From the NCBI GenBank assembly GCA_017478965.1, contig JAFVCV010000033.1:62001-126000 (forward strand): DNA of 64,000 nucleotides, written 5' to 3'. Source of the DNA: Ruminococcus sp. GTDB lineage: Bacteria; Bacillota; Clostridia; Oscillospirales; Ruminococcaceae. A model generated the notes under the pieces. The model was given only the letters and a program-made list of their open reading frames with translations, was not told the origin of the DNA and searched no databases. Each line of letters opens with the position of its first letter. The stretch's first letter is position 1. Shown here in pieces: positions 18,874 to 27,437 of this stretch. Position numbers and translations under genes: made by a program.

Positions 18874-20466
18874 TCAGTCCTCCCACTTGGCGCAGAGGTT
18901 GTTTATGCTGTCGGTGAGCTTTGCCAGGTCCTTGTTGGTAAGGCCCTTGCTCTGCTTTACTAAGGCGCTGAGTCTGTCTAAGGATGCGCACAGGCGCTGA
19001 TAGCCGGTGCTGGGGGCGCTCTTCTTCACTACCCTTACCGGCTCCGTGTTCACGAATTCCCCGGTGATAAGGTCGCACCATGCCCCGCTGTAGGGGGCGA
19101 AGGCCTTGTAGCCAAGCTCTTCAAGATGGGCCCTGTAGTCTTCCATAGCAGTATCCTCACCGTGGTTGACAAAAACTGTTGCGGACTTAGGCAGATGGCT
19201 GACCCATTTGTCCAGGCCGTCCACATCGGCATGACCGCTTATGCCCGGCAGTACCCTTATCTCGGCGGCCACAGTGATATCCTCGCCGAAGAGCTTGACG
19301 TTCTTTGCACCCTCCACCAGACTGCGGCCTAAGGTATTGTTGGCCTGATAGCCCACGAACAGCACCAGGCTCTCCCTGTGCCACAGATTGTGTTTCAGGT
19401 GGTGCTTTATACGTCCGGCTTCGCACATACCGCTGGCGGAGATTATGACTTTCGGTGTCCTGTCAAAGTTTATCATCTTCGATTCGTCGCTGGTGACGGC
19501 GATCTTCAGATCATCGAAAACTATAGGGTTTATGCCCCTGTTGACATAGCTCATGGCCTCCTCGTCAAAGCAGGAATTCTTGTTCTCCATAAAGACTCTC
19601 GTGGCCTCTATGGCCAGGGGACTGTCCACATACACCGGGAACCGGTCGTGGCCGGTCACAAGGCCCCGCTCCTTTATCTGCCTTATGAAATAAAGCAGCT
19701 CCTGTGTCCTTCCCACAGCAAAGGAGGGAATGACCACATTGCCCCCACGGTCCAGGGTCTTCTGGATGAGCGCTGCCAGGTCCTCCACATAGCTCAGCAC
19801 TCTTTCATGCTTTCTGTTGCCGTAGGTGGACTCCATGACCGCATAGTCGGCGCTGTCGATATACTGAGGGTCTCTGATGAGCGGCTGGCTCAGATTGCCT
19901 ATATCCCCGGAAAAGACTATCTTCTTAGTCACATTCCCCTCAGTGAGCCATATCTCGATGCTGGCAGAACCCAGCAGGTGTCCCGCATCGGTGAACCTTA
20001 CCGCTATCCTGCCGTTTGCGTCGTCGCTCAGAACTATCTCTTCATCGTAAGGGTGGGGGACCAGCTTTGAGATAGCTCCCTCGGCGTCGGCTAAGGTGTA
20101 GAGCGGCTCCGTGTCGTCCAGACCCTTTCTTCTGCCCTTGCGGCTCCTCCATTCGGCCTCGAATTCCTGTATATGGGCCGAGTCTCTCAGCATTATGGAG
20201 GACAGGTTGCAGGTGGCCTCGGTGGCGTGGATATCACCGGCGAACCCGCCGGCATAGAGCAGAGGCAGCAGGCCGCTGTGGTCGATATGCGCATGGGTGA
20301 GGAGCACGAAATCTATGGCTGATGGCGGGCAGGGTATCCTGGCGTTCTCATAAACGTCCGTACCCTGTTCCATGCCGAAATCCACCAGGAACCTCTTCCC
20401 GCAGGCCTCCGCATAGGTGCAGCTGCCTGTGACCTCGTGGTTAGCGCCTATAAAAGTTATCTTCAT
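18874..20466 (-). CDS. Metallo-beta-lactamase/beta-CASP ribonuclease-like protein
   Basis: A 530-residue protein of the beta-CASP branch that includes the YSH1/CPSF-like RNA endonucleases, probably acting on RNA. The Zn-binding motif is THAHIDHSG, followed by TDAGHLLGSASI (motif 3) and the beta-CASP and RMMBL parts with SASGMCEAGRI and ISGHADVDGL. Start ATG 20466, with AGAGAGG 8-9 bases upstream, gives the family-typical beginning MKITFIGANHEVTGS. It lacks the C-terminal domain of RNase J, and its length fits the stand-alone family. It is monocistronic and convergent with the secreted-protein gene. Confidence 0.88.
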   Translation of the reverse strand: MKITFIGANHEVTGSCTYAEACGKRFLVDFGMEQGTDVYENARIPCPPSAIDFVLLTHAHIDHSGLLPLLYAGGFAGDIHATEATCNLSSIMLRDSAHIQEFEAEWRSRKGRRKGLDDTEPLYTLADAEGAISKLVPHPYDEEIVLSDDANGRIAVRFTDAGHLLGSASIEIWLTEGNVTKKIVFSGDIGNLSQPLIRDPQYIDSADYAVMESTYGNRKHERVLSYVEDLAALIQKTLDRGGNVVIPSFAVGRTQELLYFIRQIKERGLVTGHDRFPVYVDSPLAIEATRVFMENKNSCFDEEAMSYVNRGINPIVFDDLKIAVTSDESKMINFDRTPKVIISASGMCEAGRIKHHLKHNLWHRESLVLFVGYQANNTLGRSLVEGAKNVKLFGEDITVAAEIRVLPGISGHADVDGLDKWVSHLPKSATVFVNHGEDTAMEDYRAHLEELGYKAFAPYSGAWCDLITGEFVNTEPVRVVKKSAPSTGYQRLCASLDRLSALVKQSKGLTNKDLAKLTDSINNLCAKWED

Positions 20467-20684
20467 GTCAGATATCCTCTCTTTCTTCAAAGTTACGCCC
20501 TTGCCGGAGCATTACAGCGATCAGGCTGTCTTAGGTGTTTTATATGAACTGCATAAATATTTTTGCAGGATCCTTTTCTTATTGTTTATAGTATACCATA
20601 TGTTTGATGTGATTGCAAGTATTTTTATAACATAACTTTTCATTATACTTACACTCAATATTCATTCATCGCAAACAAAACCAC

Positions 20685-20713
20685 TTGATTAATAGCAGGG
20701 GTTATGATATAAT
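20685..20713 (+). promoter_or_regulatory. Promoter of the glycosylphosphotransferase gene
   Basis: TTGATT (20685-20690), a 17-base spacer and a consensus TATAAT (20708-20713), about 43 bases before the start codon. Confidence 0.78.
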
Positions 20714-20755
20714 ACATATATACAAATACCGCCCCATGGCGGCAGGAGGAATAAA

Positions 20756-22156
20756 ATGAATGAACTGACAAAAAGCCGTGAGCAGTATAAGAGGATACTG
20801 AATTTCCTTGCGGCTCTGATAATGATATGTTTCTGTATGTTCGGGTTCTCCCACGTATGGTACAATTACTATAACAGCAAGATGCACGACCCCTTCTGGT
20901 ACTATGGCAATATACTTATGGTGGGCATATACGGAGTTATGTATATGTTCGCAGCCGGGGTCTTCAACGGTTTCAGACTTGGCTATTCCAAGGCCATGGG
21001 ACTGTTCGGCTCACAGGTGCTGGGGATAGTGGGGACCAATGCCGTGGAATGTGTCCTGGTGGCCCTTATCAGCCGTAACAGGATGGACCTTAAACCCATA
21101 GTGATCCTGGCCCTTATCCAGGTGGTTTTCGGACTTATCTGGAGCCTGCTCTTCACCCTGCTCTATACCAGGCTCTATCCGCCCAGGAAGATGCTGATAA
21201 TCTACGGCAACAAGAACGCAAAATATCTGGTGACGAAGATGAGCCGGCGCAACGACAAGTATAACATCTGCGAATCGGTGAGCTGCGATGAGACTATCGA
21301 GATAATAGAAGAGAAGATACTAAAATATGAGGCGGTGATAATCACTGATATCCCCACGGACCTTCGCAGCAGGCTGATAAAGTTCTGCTTTGAACATTCG
21401 GTGAGGATGTACATAAATCCCAAGCTTTCTGATATCATCATCAGGGGTGCGGACGACTTCCATCTTTTTGATACCCCGCTGCTGCTGTCAAGGAACGACG
21501 GACTGAGTTTTGAGCAAAGGCTTATGAAGAGATTTTTCGATATCGTTTTAGCGCTGATAGTTACGGCAGTGTTCCTGCCATTTATGCTGCTGGCTGCCAT
21601 TGCCATAAAGCTCTATGACCGGGGGCCGGTGTTCTACACCCAGGAAAGGCTGACCAAGGGCGGCAGGGTCTTCAAGGTCATAAAGTTCAGGAGCATGATA
21701 ACCGACGCCGAAAAGCGTTCCGGCGCAAAGCTGGCCAGCGAGAACGACGAGAGGATAACTCCGGTAGGGAAGGTCATAAGGAAGATACGTTTTGACGAAC
21801 TGCCGCAGCTGTTCAATATCCTGAAAGGGGATATGAGTTTTGTCGGACCTCGTCCGGAAAGACCGGAGCTTGCGGCCAAGTATGAGGAGACGATGCCGGA
21901 ATTCAAGTACAGATTAAAGGTCAAGGCGGGGCTGACCGGTTTTGCTCAGGTCATGGGGAAGTACAACACCACCCCCTATGACAAGCTGAAGCTTGACCTT
22001 ATGTACATCGAGCATCAGTCCATCAGAGAGGATCTGAGGATAATCCTTGCCACTGTGCGGACGGTATTCGTACCTGATGCGGCCGAGGGAGTAGATGAGG
22101 ACGAGCCGTTAGAGACACACCGTGACCGCATCTCCCACGATTTCACCAAAGACTAG
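20756..22156 (+). CDS. Exopolysaccharide polyprenyl glycosylphosphotransferase (WbaP/WcaJ type)
   Basis: A 466-residue membrane enzyme that moves a sugar-1-phosphate from a nucleotide sugar onto undecaprenyl phosphate, the first step of a surface polysaccharide. The N-terminal part has four membrane helices (about 18-37, 50-68, 82-103, 117-137) followed by a CoA-binding-like domain. Another helix at about 270-290 leads into the catalytic domain with KRFFDIVLALI, KVIKFRSM, RFDELPQLFNILKGDMSFVGPRPERPE and GLTGFAQVMG, all diagnostic. It stands alone: no glycosyltransferases, Wzx or Wzy lie next to it in this window. Confidence 0.92.
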   Translation: MNELTKSREQYKRILNFLAALIMICFCMFGFSHVWYNYYNSKMHDPFWYYGNILMVGIYGVMYMFAAGVFNGFRLGYSKAMGLFGSQVLGIVGTNAVECVLVALISRNRMDLKPIVILALIQVVFGLIWSLLFTLLYTRLYPPRKMLIIYGNKNAKYLVTKMSRRNDKYNICESVSCDETIEIIEEKILKYEAVIITDIPTDLRSRLIKFCFEHSVRMYINPKLSDIIIRGADDFHLFDTPLLLSRNDGLSFEQRLMKRFFDIVLALIVTAVFLPFMLLAAIAIKLYDRGPVFYTQERLTKGGRVFKVIKFRSMITDAEKRSGAKLASENDERITPVGKVIRKIRFDELPQLFNILKGDMSFVGPRPERPELAAKYEETMPEFKYRLKVKAGLTGFAQVMGKYNTTPYDKLKLDLMYIEHQSIREDLRIILATVRTVFVPDAAEGVDEDEPLETHRDRISHDFTKD

Positions 22157-22299
22157 GTCCTGAGGCCCGACAGGCCGGTCTTATTGTTATCTGTTCGAGA
22201 GAAAGGCGGGGTCTGTGTGACGGCGGGGCTTTACATGGCGGGGAGTATTTACGGCATTAAATTTATAACCAATTACAATTAACGACAGGAGGGGCAGAA

Positions 22300-23010
22300 A
22301 TGACTTTACAGCAGATCATCAGCAGTTCAAAAAAGACTGTTTTCTTCGGAGGAGCAGGTGTATCCACCGAAAGCGGCATACCTGATTTCAGATCCGTGGA
22401 CGGCCTTTACAACCAGAAATACGACTATCCCCCGGAGCAGATACTGAGCCATACGTTCTTTATGAAAAAGCCGGAGGAATTTTACAGGTTCTACCGGGAC
22501 AAGATGCTCTGTCTTGACGCCAAGCCCAACAAGGCCCACCTGAAACTGGCGGAAATGGAGAAAAAAGGCAGGCTCAGCTCAGTCATCACCCAGAACATCG
22601 ACGGCCTTCACCAGGCCGCAGGCAGCCGAAAGGTCCTTGAGCTCCACGGTTCGGTGCTCAGGAACCGCTGCATGAAATGCCGCAGGAGCTTTTCAGTGGA
22701 GGACATAGTGAATTCTCCCGACACGGTGCCAAGGTGCAGCTGCGGAGGGATAATAAAGCCTGAAGTGGTCCTTTATGAGGAGGGCCTTGACGATGCAACA
22801 GTCACCGAGGCCGTTCATGAGATAAGCACCTGCGACACCCTTATCATAGCCGGCACCTCCCTGACGGTCTACCCCGCAGCCGGTATGGTACGCTATTTCA
22901 GGGGACGTGATCTTGTCCTCATAAACCGTGATCCCACCCCCATGGACGATATGTGCAGCCTGGTCATTCACGACAAGGTGGGCGAGGTCCTGGACAAAAT
23001 TGAAGTATAA
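22300..23010 (+). CDS. Sir2-family NAD-dependent protein deacylase
   Basis: A 236-residue sirtuin that removes acyl groups from lysines at the cost of NAD+. Diagnostic motifs are GAGVSTESGIPDFRS, TQNIDGLHQAAGS with catalytic His in LELHGSV, and the zinc cysteines CMKC and CSC about 20 residues apart. The NAD-binding tail has AGTSLTVYPAAG and LINRDPTP. Start ATG with GGAGGGG upstream. It has its own terminator. A PARG-type hydrolase gene lies 10 kb away; a joint role in ADP-ribose metabolism would be speculation. Confidence 0.93.
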   Translation: MTLQQIISSSKKTVFFGGAGVSTESGIPDFRSVDGLYNQKYDYPPEQILSHTFFMKKPEEFYRFYRDKMLCLDAKPNKAHLKLAEMEKKGRLSSVITQNIDGLHQAAGSRKVLELHGSVLRNRCMKCRRSFSVEDIVNSPDTVPRCSCGGIIKPEVVLYEEGLDDATVTEAVHEISTCDTLIIAGTSLTVYPAAGMVRYFRGRDLVLINRDPTPMDDMCSLVIHDKVGEVLDKIEV

Positions 23011-23014
23011 ACAA

Positions 23015-23046
23015 TAAGAGACTGTCCCTGTGGGCAGTCTCTTTTT
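23015..23046. terminator. Terminator after the sirtuin gene
   Basis: AAGAGACTGTCCC pairs with GGGCAGTCTCTT (one bulge) and is followed by TTTTT. It lies between convergent genes. Confidence 0.82.
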
Positions 23047-23049
23047 GGT

Positions 23050-24339
23050 CTATTCTTCTGCGCAAAGTGCGGCAATTGCGTTGGCATACATATTGAGATT
23101 GTATTTAAAAGTCTCCATGGTGATATGCTCGTCGTCGCCGTGCATATTGTTGTTCTCCCAGGGGAACTCTGCGCCGAAGGCTACTGCGCCGGGAGTGTTG
23201 TGGACGTAGGTTATGCCGCCCTCTGCGATGCAGCTGCCCTTTTCGCCCTTTACGTCTTCATATACTCTCAGCAGGGTCTGCACAAAATCGCTGTTCTCGT
23301 CAACATAGTGCGGCTCCATGCCCTCGCAGGTGTCTATGGAAAATCCCGCTTTTTCAAGAACCCCGCAGATGATGCCGCTTATCTCCTCATAGGTGCGGTC
23401 GATGGGAAAACGGATATCTATACCGCCGCTGAGCCTGCCATCTTTCAGGTCCAGCACCGTCAGCGCACAGGTCATCCTCCCGGAAATGCTGTCTTCAAAG
23501 CCCAGGCCGCAGGTCTTTGCGTCATACTCCCCGTGAGGGAAGAGCCTTCCCAGCTCCTTCAGAAGACCGCAGCTGCCCTGATAGTCAGCTAAAAATTTCG
23601 TCACGGCGTTGTCTCCGTTCTCAGGCCTTGAACCGTGGGCGGAGGTGCCGGTGTACTCCTTCTCGCCGTCCTTAAATGTCACAAGGCATTTGTCCGGTAT
23701 AGCGTTGAGCGCCATGCCGGCCCTGACAGCCTTAACGTCTTCCGGCTCACAGGGAGCTGAAAAGGTCAGGTGGACCATGCCCTTTTCACAGTTGAGCACC
23801 GGGAAGGAGCCGTCCGGTGTGAAAACATTGGGCGGGAACTTCTCACATTTCTCATAATGCTCCATGTCCTTGCAGCCGTTTTCCTCGTCGCCTCCGAATA
23901 TTATCCTGAAATTCTTCACCGGTATCCCCAGCTCCATTATGGCCTTAGCGGCCCAGAGCACCGCCACCGACGGTCCCTTGTCGTCAATGGCCCCCCGGCC
24001 ATAGAGCACCCCGTCTTTAACAGTCAGCTCAAAGGGCGGATAGGTCCAGCCGCTGCTCACCGGCACAGTGTCAAGATGGCTCAGTATCCCCAGCACAGGC
24101 TCCCCATCGCAGTAATCCCCCCTGACGGCGTAATTATCAAAGTTCTCAGTCTTAAATCCCAGCTTTTTCAGAAAGCTCTCACCCCAGGCCAGGGCTTTCG
24201 CAGAACCGGGTCCGAAGGGCCTTATATCGCTGTCCTCATCGGCAATGCTCTCTATGGAGATGATCTCGTTAAGGTCCGAAAGTATCTCCTGCATATGACT
24301 GTCAAAATATTTACTGAATTCGTCCTTGTAGCTCTTCAA
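23050..24339 (-). CDS. PepV-like dipeptidase, M20 metallopeptidase family
   Basis: A 429-residue di-zinc aminoacyl-dipeptidase. Metal-site motifs are GILSHLDTVPVSSGW, GRGAIDDKGPS and FGGDEENGCKDMEHY. The open frame extends to 24399, but the upstream part is not family-like and spans a ribosome-site-like GGAGGTGAGG. I place the start at TTG 24339, with GAAAGG 9 bases upstream, giving KSYKDEFSKYFDSHMQEIL. The dimerisation-lid region is present. It is likely cytosolic and breaks down imported dipeptides, and it appears monocistronic. Confidence 0.85.
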   Translation of the reverse strand: MKSYKDEFSKYFDSHMQEILSDLNEIISIESIADEDSDIRPFGPGSAKALAWGESFLKKLGFKTENFDNYAVRGDYCDGEPVLGILSHLDTVPVSSGWTYPPFELTVKDGVLYGRGAIDDKGPSVAVLWAAKAIMELGIPVKNFRIIFGGDEENGCKDMEHYEKCEKFPPNVFTPDGSFPVLNCEKGMVHLTFSAPCEPEDVKAVRAGMALNAIPDKCLVTFKDGEKEYTGTSAHGSRPENGDNAVTKFLADYQGSCGLLKELGRLFPHGEYDAKTCGLGFEDSISGRMTCALTVLDLKDGRLSGGIDIRFPIDRTYEEISGIICGVLEKAGFSIDTCEGMEPHYVDENSDFVQTLLRVYEDVKGEKGSCIAEGGITYVHNTPGAVAFGAEFPWENNNMHGDDEHITMETFKYNLNMYANAIAALCAEE

Positions 24340-24503
24340 AACTATCAGCCTTTCTATATATCCCGTTTTTTCTTCCTCACCTCCGGCGGGAAAAGACACA
24401 TCCGGTCTGTCCGGGATATTTTTATCATACGTTCATGATAACACACCGGAAACAAAAAATCAAGCGCCTTTTGGAAATAAAGACGCTTGGTAAGATCATT
24501 TTA

Positions 24504-25730
24504 TCATTCTCCGGAGGTAGCGCCCTTTACCAGAGCGTCGGCGTACTTCTCTCTGTACCACGAGCAGTCTGCACGGTTGAAAAGTGCGAAAGTCTCACCG
24601 GTCATGAATGAGCCGTTGTCCCAGACTATGCAGGGTATGCCTACCTGCCTTGCCGTGCCGGTGTAGACCTCGGCCCAGGCAGCAACATCGTCCTCATTCC
24701 AGGCATTGAAAGCGCCGAACTCGGAAAGTATAACAGGAACGCCGTTATTGATGAACCTGTCCTTCAGATCATAGACCATGTTGATTATCTCATTGTCATG
24801 GCTGCCGTCCCACTCGGTATAAGCCCACTTCTCAGGCTGATAAGTAAAGCCGTATGGGGTGTAGGCGTGAAGAGACATAGCGAAATGCTCATCGTTCTCA
24901 GGCATGAAAACGTCCTCCACCGCAGCGTCAACAACTGAACCGGCATAAGAGGTCATGAGCAGAAGGCGCTTCTCGTTCTTGCCGCCGGTGGCCCTTACGG
25001 TGTCGTAAAAGACCTTGTTCAGCTCCTTTACGCACTCTCTCTCCGGTGCGGTGCCGCCGTTCCACTCGTTCTGCGAACCGACGGTCCTTGGCTCATTGAG
25101 TCCCTCAAATACCAGATGGTCCCCATAGTCAGCGAACCTTTCGCTGATCTGCTGCCATATGGCCGCTATGGCCGCCTTGTTGTTCTCCTGATGCTCGGCG
25201 TCGGGAATGAGCCATCCCTCCTCATGGTGAGTATCCAGCAGTACATACATATCGTCCCTGATAGCGTAGTTCACGACCTCCTGCACTCTGTCCATCCACT
25301 CCTCGTCGATGGTGTAGTCGGGAGCCTCTCCCATATGCTCCTGCCAGGTCACCGGTATCCTTATGGTATTGAAGCCCTTGGCGTTTACAGCATCTATCAT
25401 TTCCTGGGTGGTGGCAATATTTCCCCAGCCGGTCTCGCCGCCTGTGGTGGAATCAAGGCTGTTCCCTAAGTTCCAGCCCACTACCATCTCGGCCACCAGA
25501 TCCATGGCAGATATATCCCTTACCTCGCCGGAGATGACCTCGGGCTTGCCGGCGTCAGCCTGCTCTTCTTCGCTGCTGCCGCCGCTTTCCGCTGACGCAG
25601 AGGTATCATTCTGTGCAGTGCTGTCCCCGCCGGCCTTGGAACTGCTGTCACTGCCGCCGCAGGCAGAAAGCATGGCCGAAAGCATAAGCACACAGACAAG
25701 ACCTGCACTGAGTCTCTTTTTCACTTTCAT
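24504..25730 (-). CDS. GH5 endoglucanase/cellulase lipoprotein
   Basis: A 408-residue glycoside hydrolase of family 5, predicted to cut beta-1,4-glucan at the cell surface. The N-terminus is a lipoprotein signal with lipobox LSACGG, followed by a Ser/Gly/Glu-rich linker to about residue 60. The catalytic domain has VVGWNLGNSLDS, acid/base Glu in VFEGLNEPR, LHAYTPY and nucleophile Glu in VILSEFGA. It has no carbohydrate-binding module or dockerin, so it is membrane-anchored rather than cellulosomal. A consensus promoter lies 70 bases upstream. It is divergent from another lipoprotein gene. Confidence 0.93.
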   Translation of the reverse strand: MKVKKRLSAGLVCVLMLSAMLSACGGSDSSSKAGGDSTAQNDTSASAESGGSSEEEQADAGKPEVISGEVRDISAMDLVAEMVVGWNLGNSLDSTTGGETGWGNIATTQEMIDAVNAKGFNTIRIPVTWQEHMGEAPDYTIDEEWMDRVQEVVNYAIRDDMYVLLDTHHEEGWLIPDAEHQENNKAAIAAIWQQISERFADYGDHLVFEGLNEPRTVGSQNEWNGGTAPERECVKELNKVFYDTVRATGGKNEKRLLLMTSYAGSVVDAAVEDVFMPENDEHFAMSLHAYTPYGFTYQPEKWAYTEWDGSHDNEIINMVYDLKDRFINNGVPVILSEFGAFNAWNEDDVAAWAEVYTGTARQVGIPCIVWDNGSFMTGETFALFNRADCSWYREKYADALVKGATSGE

Positions 25731-25800
25731 AAACTATCTCTCCATTCATAGATATCTGAAAAAACATCCCGGCCGCAGTAAGGTCCCCGACCGCATAATC

Positions 25801-25829
25801 ATTATACCAGACCCGCAGACCTCTGTCAA
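25801..25829 (-). promoter_or_regulatory. Promoter of the GH5 gene
   Basis: On the minus strand, a perfect TTGACA (25829-25824), a 17-base spacer and a perfect TATAAT (25806-25801). The leader is about 60 bases. Confidence 0.88.
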
Positions 25830-26160
25830 GTGGCCACTATCTCTTAATAAACAACTCTTGCTCTGAGGACCATTAAAATTTTTACACATGGGCGGATATT
25901 TTTCAATCGTTTTAAATCGTCATTTTGCAATAAAACTGTTACCGTTCATAATAAGCTTTTTAACGTTTATGTGAATTTTAAGATTAGTTTGCACAAAAAG
26001 TCAGCAATAAACGGTCAATAAGTTATGCAAATCTCGCAATAAATGAGTAGGTATTATTTTCAAAATGGTGTATATTAATATTAAATAAATGACATGGGTC
26101 ATTGTGCCCTGTCAGGGTAATACATTGTAAAAATAAACTTTTATGATGGAGGTCATTAAA
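25830..26160 (+). promoter_or_regulatory. AT-rich divergent intergenic region before the lipoprotein gene
   Basis: About 330 bases with no gene. It is strongly AT-rich between 25870 and 26090 and then has a short inverted repeat, AATGAC-ATGG-GTCATT (26088-26103). A strong ribosome site GGAGG lies just before the lipoprotein start. I could not pick a single convincing promoter here. Confidence 0.4.
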
Positions 26161-27249
26161 ATGAAGAAACTTTTAGCTTATTCGATAGCTCTGACTATGT
26201 CTGCTATGATGTTCGCAGGCTGCGGTGACAGCGGCGAAGACAAGAAGGACAGCAGCGCTGCTGATACCACTACCACTAGCGCTACTACCGCTGCTCCTGA
26301 AGAGAGCGAGACTGAGGAGGAGACTACCACTACCGCAGCTGAGGAGAGCAAGGCAGAGGAGACCACTACCACTGCAGCTGAGGAACCTGCCGCTCCCGCA
26401 GAGGCAGAGGGTCTTGATGTTATGGTAACAAAGCTGAAGAACTATGAGAACGCATCTCTGAAATTCCAGCTGGATACCGATATCAGCCAGTTCGTATCCG
26501 CTTTCAATCAGGAGAATACCAACAAGCTTATTTATAAGGACGCTGACGGCAACGAGATCGAGAACCCCTATGCAGGCGAGACTCATACTCCCGGCGAGCT
26601 TGGCTATGGCGGAAACGAGGCCACTATGGAATTCTCTGTTCAGGACGTGGGCGGTATCCCTATGCTGAAGATCGCTGAGGTACCTTCTGTATGGAAGGAC
26701 GAGAACGGCAACCGTACCTATGAGAAGACCGATCAGATCGAATTCCAGCTGAGAAAGTGGAACATAGATATGGACAAGCTTTTTGCAGGCCATGAGGAGG
26801 AGCTGCCTAAGATCTTCTCCGTTAAGGTAGACCTGGTAGCTATAGCTGTTCAGCCTGTTACCAATGAGGACGGTTCTATCGGCCAGCCTACCATCTACTG
26901 GCTGGGCGGCGAGTTCGGTTCCAATGACTATGAGGAGTGGACCGGCAACTTCACCGATTTCTCCATGGGCTCCACCAGAGACGATGCAGCCGGCTGGGCA
27001 GACCAGTGGGCTACCAACTCCGTTACCGGCCGTATCCTGAAGGACGGCGCTAAGTTCGGCAACGAGGACGCTGTACAGAACTATCTGTTCTTCCAGATCT
27101 GGGCCAACACTTCAAATCAGCTGGTCGATGTTTACGTAGCTGACATCACCTTCGAGGACGAAGAGGGCAATGTTATCCCTGTTCCTGAGGAGAATATCCC
27201 CGGCGGCGCTACCTATGAGGCAGTTGATCCCCTGGCTCTTGTTGAATAA
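26161..27249 (+). CDS. Lipoprotein with Thr/Glu-rich linker and predicted beta-rich domain
   Basis: A 362-residue surface lipoprotein. It has a signal peptide with lipobox FAGCGD, then a linker (about 25-85) of repeated Thr runs alternating with Glu and Ala, as used by ruminococci to space surface domains. A beta-rich domain follows (about 90-362; Trp-rich, acidic, KLKNYENASLKFQLDTD near its start). The domain is not recognised; a carbohydrate-binding jelly roll is a reasonable guess given the GH5 neighbour. Codon choice is highly biased, as in rpoBC, suggesting strong expression. ATG 26161 has GGAGG 8 bases upstream; the in-frame ATGs at 26143 and 26146 lie before that site. Confidence 0.82.
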   Translation: MKKLLAYSIALTMSAMMFAGCGDSGEDKKDSSAADTTTTSATTAAPEESETEEETTTTAAEESKAEETTTTAAEEPAAPAEAEGLDVMVTKLKNYENASLKFQLDTDISQFVSAFNQENTNKLIYKDADGNEIENPYAGETHTPGELGYGGNEATMEFSVQDVGGIPMLKIAEVPSVWKDENGNRTYEKTDQIEFQLRKWNIDMDKLFAGHEEELPKIFSVKVDLVAIAVQPVTNEDGSIGQPTIYWLGGEFGSNDYEEWTGNFTDFSMGSTRDDAAGWADQWATNSVTGRILKDGAKFGNEDAVQNYLFFQIWANTSNQLVDVYVADITFEDEEGNVIPVPEENIPGGATYEAVDPLALVE

Positions 27250-27272
27250 TAAGCGTATAGATATTGATATCA

Positions 27273-27304
27273 GAGGAGGGCGCTTTTGCGCTCTCCTTTT
27301 TTCT
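27273..27304 (+). terminator. Terminator of the lipoprotein gene
   Basis: AGGAGGGCGC / GCGCTCTCCT stem with a TTTT loop, followed by TTTTTTC. Confidence 0.85.
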
Positions 27305-27343
27305 GGCACAGAAAAGACTGAGAAATGTAGATCATTGCAGCAT

Positions 27344-27374
27344 ACCGGGTGAAATTTCCTCACCCGGTCTTTTT
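27344..27374 (+). terminator. Second terminator-like hairpin
   Basis: A perfect 9-bp stem (ACCGGGTGA / TCACCCGGT) with a 7-base loop, then CTTTTTG. It lies only 40 bases after the first terminator and just upstream of the methyltransferase promoter, insulating the next unit. Confidence 0.75.
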
Positions 27375-27378
27375 GTGC

Positions 27379-27407
27379 TTGATTTTCTGCTGTAAATATG
27401 TTATCAT
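27379..27407 (+). promoter_or_regulatory. Promoter of the restriction-modification pair
   Basis: TTGATT (27379-27384), a 17-base spacer and TATCAT (27402-27407), 30 bases before the start codon at 27438. Confidence 0.65.
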
Positions 27408-27437
27408 TATTGTAAGTGCAGAAACGGAAGTGATAAA

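Noticed and set aside
22157..22299. GGCC-rich hairpin after the glycosylphosphotransferase gene as a terminator
   Set aside because: The stem is only about four base pairs and no T-run follows closely, so I do not call it.
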